DNA of 64,000 bases from Maylandia zebra (GCF_041146795.1 NC_135170.1:29623533-29687532), one strand, 5' to 3'; positions 48,050-61,603 are shown, numbered from the stretch's first letter. The notes: generated by a model not told the origin, from the sequence alone. Numbers and translations are program-made.

Positions 48050-48913
48050 AAAACAAAAGGACAAAAGAAAAAGATGGGATGCTAGGGAGAGACGAGAAGG
48101 ATGACAGATGGGAAAGAATATTCAATAAGCAGAGTGTGTCTGGAAACATTATGACAAGATGTATATAGATTTACCTCTAGTGACACCTAATACTGTAGAA
48201 GTTTAGCACTCTAAATCTCATATCTTGTCATTGTTGGCATTTTATAGTGATTGGTATTAGAAATGGTTATGAGAAGATGTTTGCATTGGGACAGGGAAGC
48301 AAGGTGTTCTCTTAGCTGTGCCAAAGCCAATCTCTGCATGTGCTGGCCAGCTGGCCTCGACATATCTGTTAATCGTTCAGCGTGACCTAACATTTGTATG
48401 CACTGGTGCACCTTAACCATTTCTTGGCCCTTTCTTTGCGTATCGGAAAGTACAGTCTTCATGGTGTAAATGAAAGTGTTCAGAATAAATAAATAGATGG
48501 TAAAGTATAACAAAGGATGGGAAGAGAAGGGAAGAATCAGAGAGGAAATGGAGGGCTGAGGGATCAGGAAACATGCCTTAGAGCTGGTCAGCCTCCAGGA
48601 CTGCCTGCCAGTCTTTCATCTGTGTGAAGGGTACAGAATGCACTGGCAAGATCAAACGCTGCAGCTGTAGATATGTGTGTGTCCCTCTCTGTGTGAGTGT
48701 TGGCACGTCTAATCACAGTAACTTAGGAAAACCAATAACCTTTTTTTTAATGTGCATTAACTGATCTGCCTTTTTAGTCGAGTGGCAGCTCATATTTATA
48801 TCTGATAGAGGAACAGATACTGTTATAGCTTAGAATACCTGTGGTCATGTAAATGAATCTGAATTGTGTGCAACAATGCTGTAATATTTTGTTAGACATC
48901 TATTATTTTTACT

Positions 48914-48919
48914 AATAAA
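48914..48919 (+). terminator. tcap: candidate tcap poly(A) signal
   Basis: AATAAA within ACTAATAAAAGGTG, about 865 bp after the stop, followed by a TG-rich stretch. An earlier AATAAATAAAT near 48485 is an alternative. Confidence 0.45.
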
Positions 48920-48939
48920 AGGTGAACTACTCATCACGT

Positions 48940-51046
48940 CTCTGTCTTTATGGTTGATGCCTGAAGTGCAACATAAACTTAATTTGATTACATTTTATTT
49001 GTGGTACAACATGAAAGAAAATAGCAAATGATTAAAGCCTAATATAGAGTAGATTGTTTTTCCAAGGATTCGGGAGGGACATCAATAGCTCTACAATGAC
49101 CTGCAGGTTTACCACTATGTAAACCGAACAATATAATAGAATGGATGAAAATGTATTGGTTCCTGAGGTCAGTTGGTTGTGGGTGGAAGAAAGGGAGAAA
49201 ATAAATATAAATATGCAAATAAATATGCACGCAGCAACCAGAGGTTAGAGCCCAAACCATGACTTGTTCCGGTAACAGAACAAAGGATCACTTGCATTAT
49301 GAAAACATGCATGCACATGCTCCGTTATGAGACAAAGATGCATAAACAGCTGGGGATCTGTCAACTATAATTTAGATAAGAATGCATTTTCACTGTGCCC
49401 TCCACCCTTTAAAACAGACCCCACTTTACGTCCCTCATTTATCTTTCATGTGTTTGTTCTCAATCACAGAATGCACTCATCCGCTCTTAGTGTGCACAGC
49501 TGAAATAGAAGTACTGCCTCACCCCATCTCCACTATATCTCTATGTACAATTTACTCAGTCTAACTTATCAATTATTACTCCTGGCATTAGCTGCCCTTT
49601 TCCAATGAAACTTAATTCCTCCGCTGATTATATTTGTCTCTTTAACCCCTTCTGACTCATTGTCTCTGTGTGATAGGCAACGCGTGGTGGTTTGATATTA
49701 ATAGCTGGGTAAACATTCGCATTGCCCTGGAGACAGGCGAGAGACAGCCACGAAGGCACGCTCTTCCCATTTGAGCTCTTAATCCTAGTGTTTTATCTGA
49801 GATCTGGGTGTGCTGGCTTCAGTCTCTATCTTTTAAATCACCCTCCCACACTGCTGCTGAAACACTGTGCTAACTACTCAGCGCTGTCACAGTACAATCG
49901 AGATTTCAAACTCCAAATGAACGAAGGTTTCGAACCTCGAAACAATTTTCAGCAGGTGCCAAGGAATGTGAAAATTGAGATGGCGTGCGTTGTCAGAGAC
50001 AAATCCATTAAATTGACACTGAGATTTTTTCCTGTGCCTCAGCCGTCTCGGCTGCAAGGTCCTTTCTGTATTTGGCAAATTTACCCTATCTGCTGCTGCA
50101 AGTAGGTTAATGTGAACTTTGAGATTTGGGTCCAACTGTCTTAACTCATGTGTGGGATGGGGATTAAACTTGACCTTGCCTGTTTTCTTGCCTACTTTCT
50201 TATTTTTTAACATACCCAACATTTGAATGAAAACTATTTTCATCTACATGGACAATGTTTCCTGTCATGAACAGAAGAAATAGTCATCACTGTGTCAATA
50301 AGAGAAGATCAAACAGTGGCACACTGCGAGAGGTGCTTTTCCTAATGTCTCTCATGGCATATATGCTTTAAGCGTGCAGAGTCACCACTGATGCTTGAAG
50401 CATCTTGCTTGTTGTCTGTTTCTCGTCGTGCTTCTGTGATAGATGTCACCATGTGTTGCTGCTACCTACTGGATAATTTGGGTAGTGTAAGTTGAACAAA
50501 GACTTAAAAAAAGAAAAGGAAAAAAGAAATTTTTTATCTTTCATAAAAAATCAGATGTATATATTTGCAATAAATAAGTAAACATCAAACATAAAGATGA
50601 AATCATCATCTTTGTTGCCCATTGCAAAACCCAGCTGGTGAAAGCATTAATAATCATCTTCCCTTCTTCTCTTCTTCTGCCTTGGCAGCACTGTTGTCCT
50701 TTGTAAAAAGAACAAAGACAAAACATTACAGAGATCTAAAGCTTCTGATTAACTCATCTATTCAGCCATCCACAATCAACTGCGCCATAATCACAAGCAG
50801 TGGCCCCAATCAGTACCCTTCTCATCACAATTATTGTGATGCTTGCTGTTGTCACCTCTTTGTCATTCATGCTGTTTCAAAAGGCCCCAATGACATCACT
50901 AGTAGACCGTGTTAATTGGCTGTTGGCTGGGTGTTGCTGCGTGGATGGTTTTACCTGCTGCGGGGATCGAGTTGACATCTGCAGTCCCAGAAGAATTTGT
51001 CAGGCAACAATGAGATAGCCTAAACACACATATAACTGCTTTTGCC
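48940..51046. other. intergenic DNA, no feature recognised
   Basis: Downstream of tcap. I found no pnmt, pgap3 or erbb2 coding sequence, the next genes in mammals. The 127-codon frame at 49722-50105 has no recognisable domain, and its antisense partner is equally open. Confidence 0.5.
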
Positions 51047-51048
51047 TA

Positions 51049-52162
51049 CACTCATTGGTCAGTTTATTAAGTACACCTCGCTAGTATCAGGGTGGACAAC
51101 CTTTTCCCTCATAACTTAATCTAATTAATATGAACATATATTTAATAAGGTGAAGGAAATACAGTCCAGAGTAGTCTATGTAGCTGATGTACATCCAAGA
51201 TGCAAATCTCCAGCTTCACCACACCCCAGACGTGCTTTATTGGCTTAAGTTTTGGTGACTGTAGAGGCCTTTTAGTACTTTGTTATGTTCAATGAACCCC
51301 TTTTAGAACATTTGAGCTTTGTGATATACTGCATCGTCCCGTTGAAAGCAGACATCAGAAGATAGAAACACTGTGGTGATAACAGGATGGATATGGTGAG
51401 CAGCAATACTCAGCTAGGCCCTGGAATTTAAATGAGGCACCGTGAGGCTCAAAGTGTCCTGAGAAAATATCTTCTATACCATCACATCTGTCAAAGCATC
51501 CTAAATTGTTAATACAAGGCAGAATGACATTATTCTTATATGATATTTATGCCAAATTCGGACCTTACTATAGAAATGCAACAGCAGAATTGGAGATTTA
51601 TCAGATCAGACAATAGTTTGCAGTTTCCTGTTTATTTAATTTTTGTGAGCCCTCATAAATTGTATTCTCAGTTCTGAGCTGACAGGAGTGGCGCCCTGTG
51701 TAATCTTCTGCTGCTGCAGCCTGTTTGCTTCAAGTTACCTTGGTTATAGCGAGTGACTATTTGAGTTACTGTTGTCTTCCTATCACGTGGAAGCAGTCTG
51801 GCCAGTGTCCTTTGACCTCTGGCATCAACAATACATTTTTACACAGAGAACTTCCGCTCATGGAAGAGTTTCTCTTTTTTGGACATGTCTGTGTAAACAC
51901 TCGAAACTTTGAGGGAAAATCCCAGTGGATCAGCAATTTCTAAAAAACTCAGACCAGCCTGTCTGGCATCAAGAACGACACAATGATCAGTGTCATTTAA
52001 ATCACATTTCTTCCCCAATCTGATTCTTTTTTTGTTTGAATTTCAGCAGGTTACCTTGACCAGGTCTAAATGCCTAAATGCAAGTTGCTGCCATGAAATT
52101 GATTATATAGTTGCATCAACAAGCAGCTGAAAAGGTGTACCTCCCAAAATGACTGGTGAGTG
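51049..52162 (-). mobile_element. Tc1-like transposon, family B, both ends kept (1114 bp)
   Basis: The terminal repeats CACTCATTGGTCAGTTTATT and, inverted, CACTCACCAGTCATTTTGGG are each followed inward by a GTACACC core. TA lies outside at 51047-51048 and 52163-52164. The interior keeps reverse-strand transposase segments (GTCCTTTGACCTCTGGCATC, CCAGTGGATCAGCAATTTCT, CAGACCAGCCTGTCTGGCAT), but reading frames are broken and about 0.3 kb or more is missing. Confidence 0.85.
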
Positions 52163-52344
52163 TAAGTTATGATCAAAAGTCCTGTGACAAAAAAAGGGTA
52201 TACACATGATTGGGTGCATAATTTTGAGTCTCATCAGTAATTTGAGAAAAATTTTAAATGGTTGGCACATGACTTAATGTTATTCCTAGATTTTATGATT
52301 TAAAAATTGGACCGCTATAGTTATTACAAATTAATTTTTAATTA

Positions 52345-52658
52345 GGGTGGCTGTAGCTCAGGTGGCAGAGCAGGTCAGCCACTAATCAGAACATTGGTGG
52401 TTCGATCCCAGGTTGCCTCCTGGCTGCATGCCAAATATCCTTGGGCAAGATACTAACCCCATGTTTGCCTGGTGGTGGTCAGAGGGCCCGGTGGCGCCAG
52501 TGTCCGGCAGCCTCGCCTCTGTCAGTGCGCCCCAGGGAAGCTGTGGCTACAACGTAGCTTTCCATTGCCAGTGTGTGAATGACTGAATGTAGTGTAAAGC
52601 GCTTTGGGGTCCTTAGGGACTGAGTAAAGCGCTATACAAATGCAGGCCATTTACCATT
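52345..52658 (+). mobile_element. tRNA-derived SINE
   Basis: The head carries pol III promoter boxes: box A TAGCTCAGGTGG (52354-52365) and box B GGTTCGATCCC (52399-52409). The body includes TCCTTGGGCAAGATACTAAC and the tail is TAAAGCGCTATACAAATGCA. These features match a widespread teleost SINE class. The tRNA-like part does not form a clean cloverleaf end, so it is not scored as a tRNA gene. Confidence 0.85.
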
Positions 52659-52659
52659 A

Positions 52660-55426
52660 AATTTTTCATAAACGGAATGAAAATTCTCAGAAATTTGTAC
52701 CAGGGAAGTACTATAGACTTTCAATATGTGGATGTCATTTTCCAGCTGCAGCTGCACATCCAACCTGCTACCCGAAACAACATTTCTTGGTTTTTCTGTC
52801 TTTCTGATGTATGATTGCTTGGTTAAGAAATGTCCTTGCACAGACGTTTAGCAGACATTCTTGCTTCATTTTGCTTCATTGTTATGCATAAGGCTAAAAA
52901 AAAAAAATCTACTACATCATAAAAAAATCTACTTAAATATATGCCATCCAAATTAGCAGAAATGGTCACTATAATTTCCAAATTATGAGTACATTTGAGC
53001 CACGCAGTAGTGATTTTCATGAATAAATATACACACAGTGAGGCTGTGTCTGAAAAATGACTTTGAGTTTAAAATCTTATATTTGCTCTGTCTGTGTAAA
53101 ATAAATGTCGGTTCCTCCTGTGAAAACTAAGCCTGCTGGCAGATAATGATTTGAGGCAAAAAGAGCTAAAGGAAAATGAATCTGATCATTCTATGTCTCG
53201 ATTAGTTTTAAAATTTAATCTGATAGTTAATACTGTGCACTAGCAATAATTAGTTGCCATATTAAATGTAATAGACATCACCCATGTCTGTGTTTTTGTC
53301 TTCATAGTTCTGAGTGGCCTGAGGCAGGGCAGGACATGTACTGGGCACTGGGTAATAGCGATGAGCATCTGTGGGTCGGCCTCATTCTCTTGAATTAGAA
53401 CCTAGTCTCTGGGAACCTGACAGAGTGAAGGAGAAAAACAGCTCAGATTAATTTTCAGTGAGAGAATTTAGTCATAACAAAGTTTTCACTGTTAAAACTT
53501 CAGTTCAGTAACCCTGACAATTACTGAACTCATTTCTATTTTGTTTTATGGCATTGCATTTTAGTAATTGCCATCCCGATTCACTTTTTAAAAACGTTCT
53601 TTCTCTCTATTTTTGATTACATACCAAAAAATTAGATACTTTTAAGCTATACAGGAAAAGGTGAATGGCTCCTCAGTGCCAAGTGTTGGCAGCCGTGCTG
53701 TTTCCTTGATCTGTACATGTGCTACATGCTCACATTACTTGAATTAACATCCTGGCAATGTAAATGTGTTGATGATTTTTAGTAGGTTTAGCACTGGATA
53801 CAGCATGGGTTTTTAATGAAATGGTCATGCTAGAGGACTTGCTACAAGATTATATTACAATCCATGCTTTGTGCTAATAAATTTGCGTACCAACTTTTAT
53901 AGCAAACTACCAAGAACAGAGAAAGCACTTGCAATGGATCATCAACCTCAGTTGATTTCTTTTTCTGGTATCCTTGTCAGTGATACATTTTTCAAACCAT
54001 GCAACACAAAATGTTTAAAAATCATGTCTTAAGCGATTTTGTCTTCTATATGAACAAAACTACTAGCCACGTTCTTTGACATCAGGGGGTTTTGGTACCG
54101 TTGCCACAGGTGTATAAAATCAAGCACCTAGCCATGCAGTCTGCCTTTACAATATTTGTGGGGGAAAATGGAAAAACTGGTCAATTTAAAGACCTCACTT
54201 TGTTCAAGTGAAACTTTGTAACACAGGTGGTAATGTTTGGGAACCACCACAACTCAGCCATGAAGTGCCAGACCGTGTAAAGTTACAGTGTGGGGTCCCT
54301 GAGTGGGTAAAAGTCATCAACACTCTGGTCCATGTCTGTCTGTCTATGTAACTAACTACTCTGAAACTCTGTATAAAGTTTTTGTGTATCCAATGTACAT
54401 TTAAAGAAACATTCCAATATTAAAAATAATTAAGATTAAGTCTAAAGTATCCCAAACATCAGTGTTTCTACAATGAGTGGAATCAGTTATATAATCTTAC
54501 TGAGTTGAAAGGCTCTTACTCTTAAGTGAAATTAAGTAAAAATCATTCAGTTTTGTAAAATCTATTTATTAGTGTTTATCAAAAGGTGATGAGGCTTTAA
54601 AAGGTGACACTTCAATTTAATGTGGTTTTGGATTTCATGATGGTGAAGCTCATATTCATTTTTGATTCTCTTCTTTATTCCTAATAGAATTTAAATTGTT
54701 TAATCAAATCTAACCTGATCTAGAAAATGTACTGAACTCAACTGAACCCAAACTAAAGAAGAACTGTTGTTTCATTAGAGCCCCCACGGTCCTCTTGTTC
54801 ATAATGATCGGGTGGATTTGGGAATTCTGGGTGCTCATCAGCTCCACTGTATAGTATTAATATTGCCTACTCATACATGGACACACATACATGTCACCAT
54901 CTGAGGGTTGTCCAATTGTCTTATCTATTTTATCTGCCTGCAATTCTGTTTCGCCTCCCTCAGGGTGACTCAGTGATTAACCCACATTGTGTCAAGCAGA
55001 CGTGGTCATTGTGCAGTGCCAAGCTCAATTTTTTTTCACCGTCTTGTCACTTAAGATTTGTTCGGCAATGACTCACCCCACTAAATTATTAAAGGCCTAG
55101 CACGCAACAAAGAGTCAAGGGAAGTTGCCTACATTTCAAAACTCATGATACACGTATGTGCTGACAATCCATTCAAGCAATATTTGTCACCTTAATAAAT
55201 GATACAGTTCCTTTCTTTTTTTTCTGAAGCACAATGATGCAACTTTCAGTAACTTGGAAAGCTGTGGGATAACTCACCATCTTCAGAGGATTAAATATTT
55301 TTATACAGTAAATAATGTAGTAATGATACCAAGGACTGCTCATGCAAGGAACACGTGGCTCATGTGAAACAGAGGATGGCTGGCTGAGCTCAGCACACAT
55401 GTGGTCATTTTTTTCAAATATAACAT

Positions 55427-55428
<2 letters not shown>
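52660..55428. other. intergenic DNA, no feature recognised
   Basis: AT-rich sequence without supported exons or clearly classifiable repeats. Confidence 0.45.

Positions 55429-55429
<1 letters not shown>

Positions 55430-55494
<65 letters not shown>
55430..55494. repeat. (GT)n microsatellite
   Basis: About 32 uninterrupted TG units. Frames predicted across it as runs of Cys-Val or Thr-His are artefacts of the repeat. Confidence 0.95.
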
Positions 55495-55495
<1 letters not shown>

Positions 55496-56469
55496 TATGC
55501 TTGGGTTTCAGATTCAGTGTTTTCACTTTTTGTTATCTTAAAAAACAAAATGAGGGTTTCATATTCAGCACATGTTCAGAATAACAGATTCATATTAACA
55601 ACACCAAATTTTACCTCAACATGAAATGAAAGAAAATGAGCTAAACAAAATTACCTGTAACCATGGCAACTAGTGATCCTAATGTTAATGGCAGAACTGA
55701 CAAAATTATATCATCCCTCCAATGCAACAAAGATGTGTGTCCAGTCTTAGATAATCACCACTCTGTCTATAGTTTATGCCTCATTTCTGCCAAAGACATT
55801 GTGTGATCCATGAGCAGAAAACTTCAAGATAAAAACAGTGATGAAATTTCCATTTAAACCGAACCCAGGCTTGTCATTAATTATCCCCTTAAGCTTAAAA
55901 TCTACTACCACCATGCTAAAATACTCCTCCTCTGCAGCCCTTAATGATTTCTGTCATGTTGCATTCATCCCTATCATTGTAAAATGCTTTGAAAGACTCT
56001 CTTTTATACCTAAAATCCTTTTTCCTATTGCTTAGACCCCATAGATTTGCCCATTTCACCAACAGATCAGAAGAAAGTGTCACCTCTAGACACTTCACTC
56101 TACCCTTATCCATTTGCACAGCCCCAACATTTATGTCAGAATCCTGATCACTGATTACAGTTCAGAATTCAGTATCTGAATTCAGCAGCTGATTTCCATG
56201 CTCCCATGGGTCATTTGACCCAGTGTTTCTGTGTTTTTGGACTTTCTAGTGTTAATTTGATTATTCTGTTATGTTGAATCCTGATTTATTTAATATTTAT
56301 TTATGTTTTGTGCATTCTTAGTGCATTTATTCTAGCTTTCAGTTCTCAGTTATCTCAGAATTAGTGTCCTATCCACTTGTGTCAAGTATCCTGTGTTAAC
56401 TTTATTCATGTGTTTGTGTTTTCCCAGTTAAGCTGTCACTCTTCTGCTTTTATTTTTAATAAAATACAT

Positions 56470-56629
56470 ATATTGACATGATAGTATCACATTTGCTGCA
56501 GATTGTTTGCACATCCATGATGTGAAAGTCCTTTTGCACCAAATTACAAAGTTGTTCTGTTGGACTGAGAGCTGTAATTGTGTTATCCATTTGAGTACAG
56601 CAAACTCATTATCATGAGCTTTGTGACAC
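56470..56629 (-). mobile_element. Tc1-like fragment, family B
   Basis: TTGACATGATAGTATCACAT, TTTGCACATCCATGATGTGA, TTGGACTGAGAGCTGT and AGCTTTGTGACAC match part of the element at 60678-61603. Neither terminus remains. Neighbouring 56180-56470 and 56640-56960 look like further old repeat sequence that I cannot classify. Confidence 0.75.
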
Positions 56630-56999
56630 GGTGTGTTTTAGTTTAGCTCTTTTGTCCCGTCTGCTGTGATTTGATTCACTTGTGTCTTATTCGCCGCAGC
56701 TGTTTCCACTTCCTCTAATCACCACCATGTGTATGTATCGTCTCAGTTGCCCATTGCCCTTTATCAGAGCGTCTGTTCATCTATCCTTTGTGTCTCCCAA
56801 CTCCACTGGTGCAGAATTATAGTGACCATCCCAAGTTTTCAGTTTTTCTTTTTATTCTGTGTTTGTTTGATTGTTTTTGCATTCTGGTCACCAGCCTCAA
56901 TAAGACATTTCTGTTTTACTACGTCTGCCTGAGAGTCTTTTGCATCCTCACATACAACATATGGCATCAGTCTGTAACTTGAATCTATGGCTAGCCAAC

Positions 57000-58196
57000 T
57001 TCTCCTCTTCCCTTCTCACCTCGAATAATAGGGTGCCACGAGGATGGTTGCTGAGCTCTCTTGTCTACTTGCTCTTCACCCATGATTGCACTATTATTTA
57101 TGACTCCGACATCATAGTAAACTTCAGACAGCACAGAGATATGACTGATGAGGGAGACAACAAGACTGCTTACAGGGATGAGGTTCAGCATGTAGCTGAG
57201 AAGTAGATAAAGGTGATCATTATGGAATTCATGTGAACCATTAGCCATGCACACATCCATATCTACATCAGTGCTTATGCAGTAGAAAGTGTATAAATCT
57301 TTATTGGCATCCACAACTCCCGTGATTTCCCCTGGCCTCTGAACTACCCTACTCTGATCAAAAAAGCACATCAGTGTCTTCACTTCCTGAGGAGCTTTAA
57401 GAAAGCTCATCTGTCTCCTAGGATACTAATGGACCTCTGCTGCTGTTCTAACAAGAGTATTCTCACCAGCTGCATCTCAGTGTAGTATAGCAATTGCACT
57501 GCTTTAAAAAAAAAAAAAAAAAAAGCAAAAGCACTGCACTGGGTGGTGAAAACTGCCCAGCAGATCACTGGCATCCATTTGCAGACCACTGAGAACATTG
57601 ATCAAAAAAACCTCCCTTGTCAGGGCAAAAAGCTTTATCAGGGATGTTTCCCACATATCTACTTTTTAATTGTCTTCCATCTGATGAGCTCTACAGGAGC
57701 TGCCGCTCCAACACAAGCGGGCTCGGGAAGAGGTTTTTCCTGAGACTGTGACCCTGCTAAACTCTATGTATTGACCAGTGCCCTTGCTGTGTGAACCTCT
57801 GAGGTTATTCTGCCCTCTGATGATATCACATGCACATCCAACTGCAAATACTGTAGTTACATTGTACATAAAACAGCCTATATAGATAGATATATTGATT
57901 TGTCAACGTGGGAAAATTTACATGTAGCAGAAGTCACCTGACATTTGTATACCTCACATAAAAACAATCACATCAAATATATACATATAAACATATACAT
58001 ACTGTAAGTTATAGCATTACACATGTTGCAGCACTTTAATTCCATACACCAGTGCTTTAATTCTACTGTATGAACGTGTTCTTTCTTTTGCACTTCTGTT
58101 TCTGTGCTAACTACGTTTAATTGGCTTTCTATCAGTGCATTGCACAGTGACAATAAAGCATTGCTCTGGTCTAATTTAATCTAATCTAATCTAATG
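57000..58196 (+). mobile_element. degraded non-LTR retrotransposon (L2/Rex1-like), 3' half
   Basis: A frame from about 57025 reads RVPRGWLLSSLVYLLFTHDC, then TAYRDEVQHVAEK. This resembles the reverse-transcriptase motif (PQG.(V/L)LSPLLY.L) of fish L2/Rex1-type LINEs. Further downstream come TTGGCATCCACAACTCCCGT, CTTCACTTCCTGAGGAGC and GGTGGTGAAAACTGCCCAGC, which fit the C-terminal part of the same ORF out of frame. It ends in GACAATAAAGCATTGCTCTG followed by a (TAATC)n tail at about 58170-58196. An A19 run at 57506-57524 interrupts it. Confidence 0.7.
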
Positions 58197-58983
58197 ATTG
58201 GGCATGTGATGTGATGACAAATCATCTAATTACACCACACATGTTTTACTTGTTGCATTTCTTTACACGTTGAACAAGATTACAAGTTATAACATAATAA
58301 AAAGTAGCACTGTGCCAGTTACAGAATCTAGGCTTGACTGTCATTACAGCTGTTTTGTAAAAAACTTCATTTAAATATTCTGAATGACACCTTTGTAAAT
58401 TGTCAAGAAGTAAGACTGCAGCAGCACTTGAACACAAAACCTGAACATAAACTCATATACGTGCACACATTTTATGCAGTTGTCCAAGCTCAAGAGCAGA
58501 CCATAAATAATATATTTGAGTCCTTGCTAGCAAGCCCCATAATGTGACAGACAGGCAAGAAGAGCAGTGAGTATGGAATCCTGAGATTTAGTTTGTGCTT
58601 GGTGACAGTGTGCCATAGCCTTCTTGACGTGACCACCGGGGCCTAATGGAAGGAGCATCGCAGGAGGCATCATGGTCTGCGGGATGGTGGCAGTGGTGGG
58701 CTGAAGAGCGTGGGGAGGACAGATAGGACTGTAATGAGGTTCTCTGCCTGAAGGCACAGTGGCTTAGAATAAAATGCAGCATGAACCTATACAAGAGTTG
58801 AGGCGCCACTTATTGAGAGAGAAGGTTTATTGTTCCCAAAACAATGAACATTTCAAACATCAGACCTTCAAGCAGAAATTATTGCATAAACACTTAAGAC
58901 TCAAGGCTTGTAACTGAGGTTTAAACTGCACAAAAACAGATAAAGAGCTTTAGTAATAAATATTGAATTCTAATAATGCACAT

Positions 58984-59205
58984 TTCAAATTCAAATTCAA
59001 ATTCAAATTTTATTTGTCACACACACACAACCATACACAGTATGACATGGGGGTGAAATGCTTGTAGCTGTACAATGCCCGACCATTAAATGACAGAAGA
59101 AAAGTTTTACAATATTTACAATTTACTACAAAAATTTACAAATTAACTTAGGAATTTACAGTAAAGAGGAATTTACAGTAAAGTAAATTTACAGGCAACA
59201 TCTAA
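58984..59205 (-). mobile_element. LINE/SINE 3' end on the minus strand
   Basis: Read in reverse it ends TGACAAATAAAATTTGAATT in a (TTTGAA)n tail, a 3' end common in fish LINEs. On the plus strand it appears as (TTCAAA)n followed by TTTTATTTGTCACACACACA. It lies head to head with the LINE end that follows. Confidence 0.55.
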
Positions 59206-59758
59206 AAAGCACATGGATCATCTTTTCTATGCTGTGGTGTGCTGGGGGAGCAGCACAGCAAAGAGGGACTCATCCAGGCTGGAGAAACTGATCAGGAAGG
59301 CTGGCTCTGTGGTCGGCATGAAGCTGGACACTCTGGTGACAGTGGCAGAGAAAAGGACACTAAAGAAACTGATGGACATTATGAACAATGCTGGGCATCC
59401 TCTGCACACAGCCATAAACAATCAGAAGAGTCTGTTCAGTGACAGGTTGCTTCTCCCCAAGACAAGAACTAACAGACTTAAAAACTCCTTTGTCCCACAC
59501 GCCATCAAACTGTTTAACTCCTCTCTGGAGGGGAGAGGGAGGGGAAACAGGAGGACAAAGGAGGGGGGAACAACTAAGCTGTAGTGCCTCTTCACCTCAC
59601 TGTACAATACCTTGTGCAATACTTTTTGTAAATAGTCAACAGTGCAATAGACTCAATACTTGAAATGTGCAATTCACTTGTATTTTTATTTTTTATTCCT
59701 ATTTATTCTATTTATCCCCTTTGTATATTTTATTTATATTTGTCTCTGTATTTATATA

Positions 59759-59847
<89 letters not shown>

Positions 59848-59957
59848 CAATTCTGTAACTGTAACTTCGGTCGTTGCTGTGCTCTTTGGAAGTCGAATTT
59901 CCCAGAGGAACCCACCCGAGGGATTAATAAAGTTCTATCTTATCTTATCTTATCTTA
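59206..59957 (+). mobile_element. LINE 3' end (L2/Rex1/CR1 group) with (TCTTA)n tail
   Basis: The open frame 59213-59584 reads RLEKLIRKAGSVVGMKLDTL, then NNAGHPLHTAINNQKSLFSD, then RLKNSFVPHAIKLFNSS. This is the C-terminus of a fish non-LTR retrotransposon ORF2. A short 3' UTR contains a TG/TA microsatellite and ends GGGATTAATAAAGTTCTATC followed by TTATC repeats, the usual tail of this group. The element is 5'-truncated. The last 100 or so codons are uninterrupted, so it is younger than the copy at 57000-58196. Confidence 0.8.
59757..59846. repeat. compound (TG)n(TA)n microsatellite
   Basis: About ten TG units followed by about 34 TA units, inside the 3' UTR of the LINE end. Apparent proteins made of Ile-Tyr runs come from it. 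Confidence 0.95.
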
Positions 59958-60677
59958 CAGCTGAAAAAAATCCATCTAATCCCTATGTGAGAGCTCATAA
60001 GCTCCTCACTATGTAACTGTAACCCATTTACTGATGTAAGGAAGCCCAATGTAGCAGGTTGCCAAGGAGCCAAAATACAAAATACATATATACACATGCA
60101 ATCACCCACACAGAATATACCACACACCCTCTGTCTGTGATCACTGCACTGACCCACAGTATGCAACAGGCAGGTTGTGTAATTAGGCTCACTTGGAAAC
60201 CAAAAGCAGAGCAACTAATTCACAGAAATAAAACTCTGCAATGCCAACCGAAAAAAGCATCCACCCTCTCTGGGCTTGTTTTTGTGAATCTCAGTGGATA
60301 TGATTAGTCTTCATCATAACTTAGACTTTCATAACTTTGACTGCCAGGGGGGAAAATGTCAAAGTAAAAAATATCTACCATTTACATGTATATTAAAAAC
60401 TAAGTATAGATGTTCTTGGTAATGTAACTTGAAGGATGTAGACTTTATTTTAAAAAAATATAGCCGAATAAGAAAAAAATGTATGATTTAAATCACTTTT
60501 ACATGTGCAAAGTTCAGAGTGCTTTTGAGCATTCAGCAGGTCGCAAATAGGTGTTGATGTTATGTGTCATTGGAAACAACACAAACAATGGGAGTGATCA
60601 GTCAAACTGTGGCTTTGGAACAACACTGATCTATGTATATCTATTTATATATAGATAGATATAGATGTCAAGATATA

Positions 60678-61603
60678 TATTGACACGATAGCATCACAGT
60701 TGCTGCAGATTGTTTGCACATCCATGATGTCAATCTCCTGTTACACCACATACCAAACTTGGCCTGTTGGACTGAGAGCTGTGAATGTGAGCAAACTCAT
60801 TACCATGTTCAAGAAAACACTTTGATTTAAGCTTTGTGACATGATGTATCCTGTTGGAAACTGAAATCAGAAAATACAGTGTGGTCATAAATGGGTGGAT
60901 GTTGTCAGCAGCTAAGCTGTAGCATTTAAATGATACTTAATTGGCACTAAATAGCTCAAAGTTTGTCAAGAAAATATCCTCCACACAATTACACCATCCG
61001 CAATAGCTCAAATCAAATCAAAAAACATAATAGGTCTGTGCTTTTATGATGTTTACACCAAATTCTGACCCTACCTTTAAAATGTCAGAGCAGAAATTGA
61101 GACTCATCAAACCAGGCAACGTTTTTCAGTTTTTGTTCAGTTTTGGTGAGCCTTAGTGAACTTTAACTTCAGCTAACAGGATCTGATGCCGTAATGTATC
61201 TCCTCTTTAGAGATGCTTTTCTGCATACCTAACAAGTGGTTATTTGAGTTACTGTCAGCTTACAGCAGCCTGTCCATTCTCCTCTGACATCCACAAGGCA
61301 TTTTCTCCCAGAGAACTGTCACTCACTGGATACTTTTACTCTTTTAGGCCATTCTCTGTAAACCCCGGGGATGATTATGTGAGAAAATTTCAGTAGATCA
61401 GCAGTTTCTGAAATATTCAGACCAGCCTGTCTGGTACCAGCAAACATAATATATTCAAAATCACTTTCTTCCCCATTCTGATGGTCAGTTTGACAGTGTC
61501 TACATGCCTATATGCACTGAGCTGCTGCCAGTTGATCAGCTGATTAGTTATTTATGTTAAAGAGCAGTTAAACAGTTGTACCTATTAAAGTGTCCAGTCA
61601 GTG
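60678..61603 (-). mobile_element. Tc1-like transposon, family B, decayed
   Basis: Reverse-strand sequence runs through most of the family: TGACACGATAGCATCACAGT, ACTCATTACCATGTTCAAGA, CTCATCAAACCAGGCAACGT, CAGACCAGCCTGTCTGGTAC. It ends at a GTACCTATTAAAGTGTCCAG terminal repeat whose outer GTG (61603) is followed by TA. The 61603 end is intact; the other terminus is missing. Frames are broken. Confidence 0.85.

Noticed and set aside
49722..50105. 127-codon plus-strand frame after tcap
   Set aside because: No recognisable domain, no conserved start context, and the antisense strand is open over the same stretch.
52345..52415. Possible tRNA gene
   Set aside because: Box A and box B are present, but the sequence continues into a SINE body and the acceptor stem is not formed, so it is a SINE head.
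55173..55624. Cys-Val and His-Thr repeat proteins
   Set aside because: Translation of the GT microsatellite only.
58984..59013. Short TTCAAA direct repeats as a possible CRISPR array
   Set aside because: There are no unique spacers, the repeats are contiguous hexamers forming a retrotransposon tail, and the genome is vertebrate.
59660..60016. Ile-Tyr repeat proteins
   Set aside because: Translation of the TG/TA microsatellite in a LINE 3' UTR.
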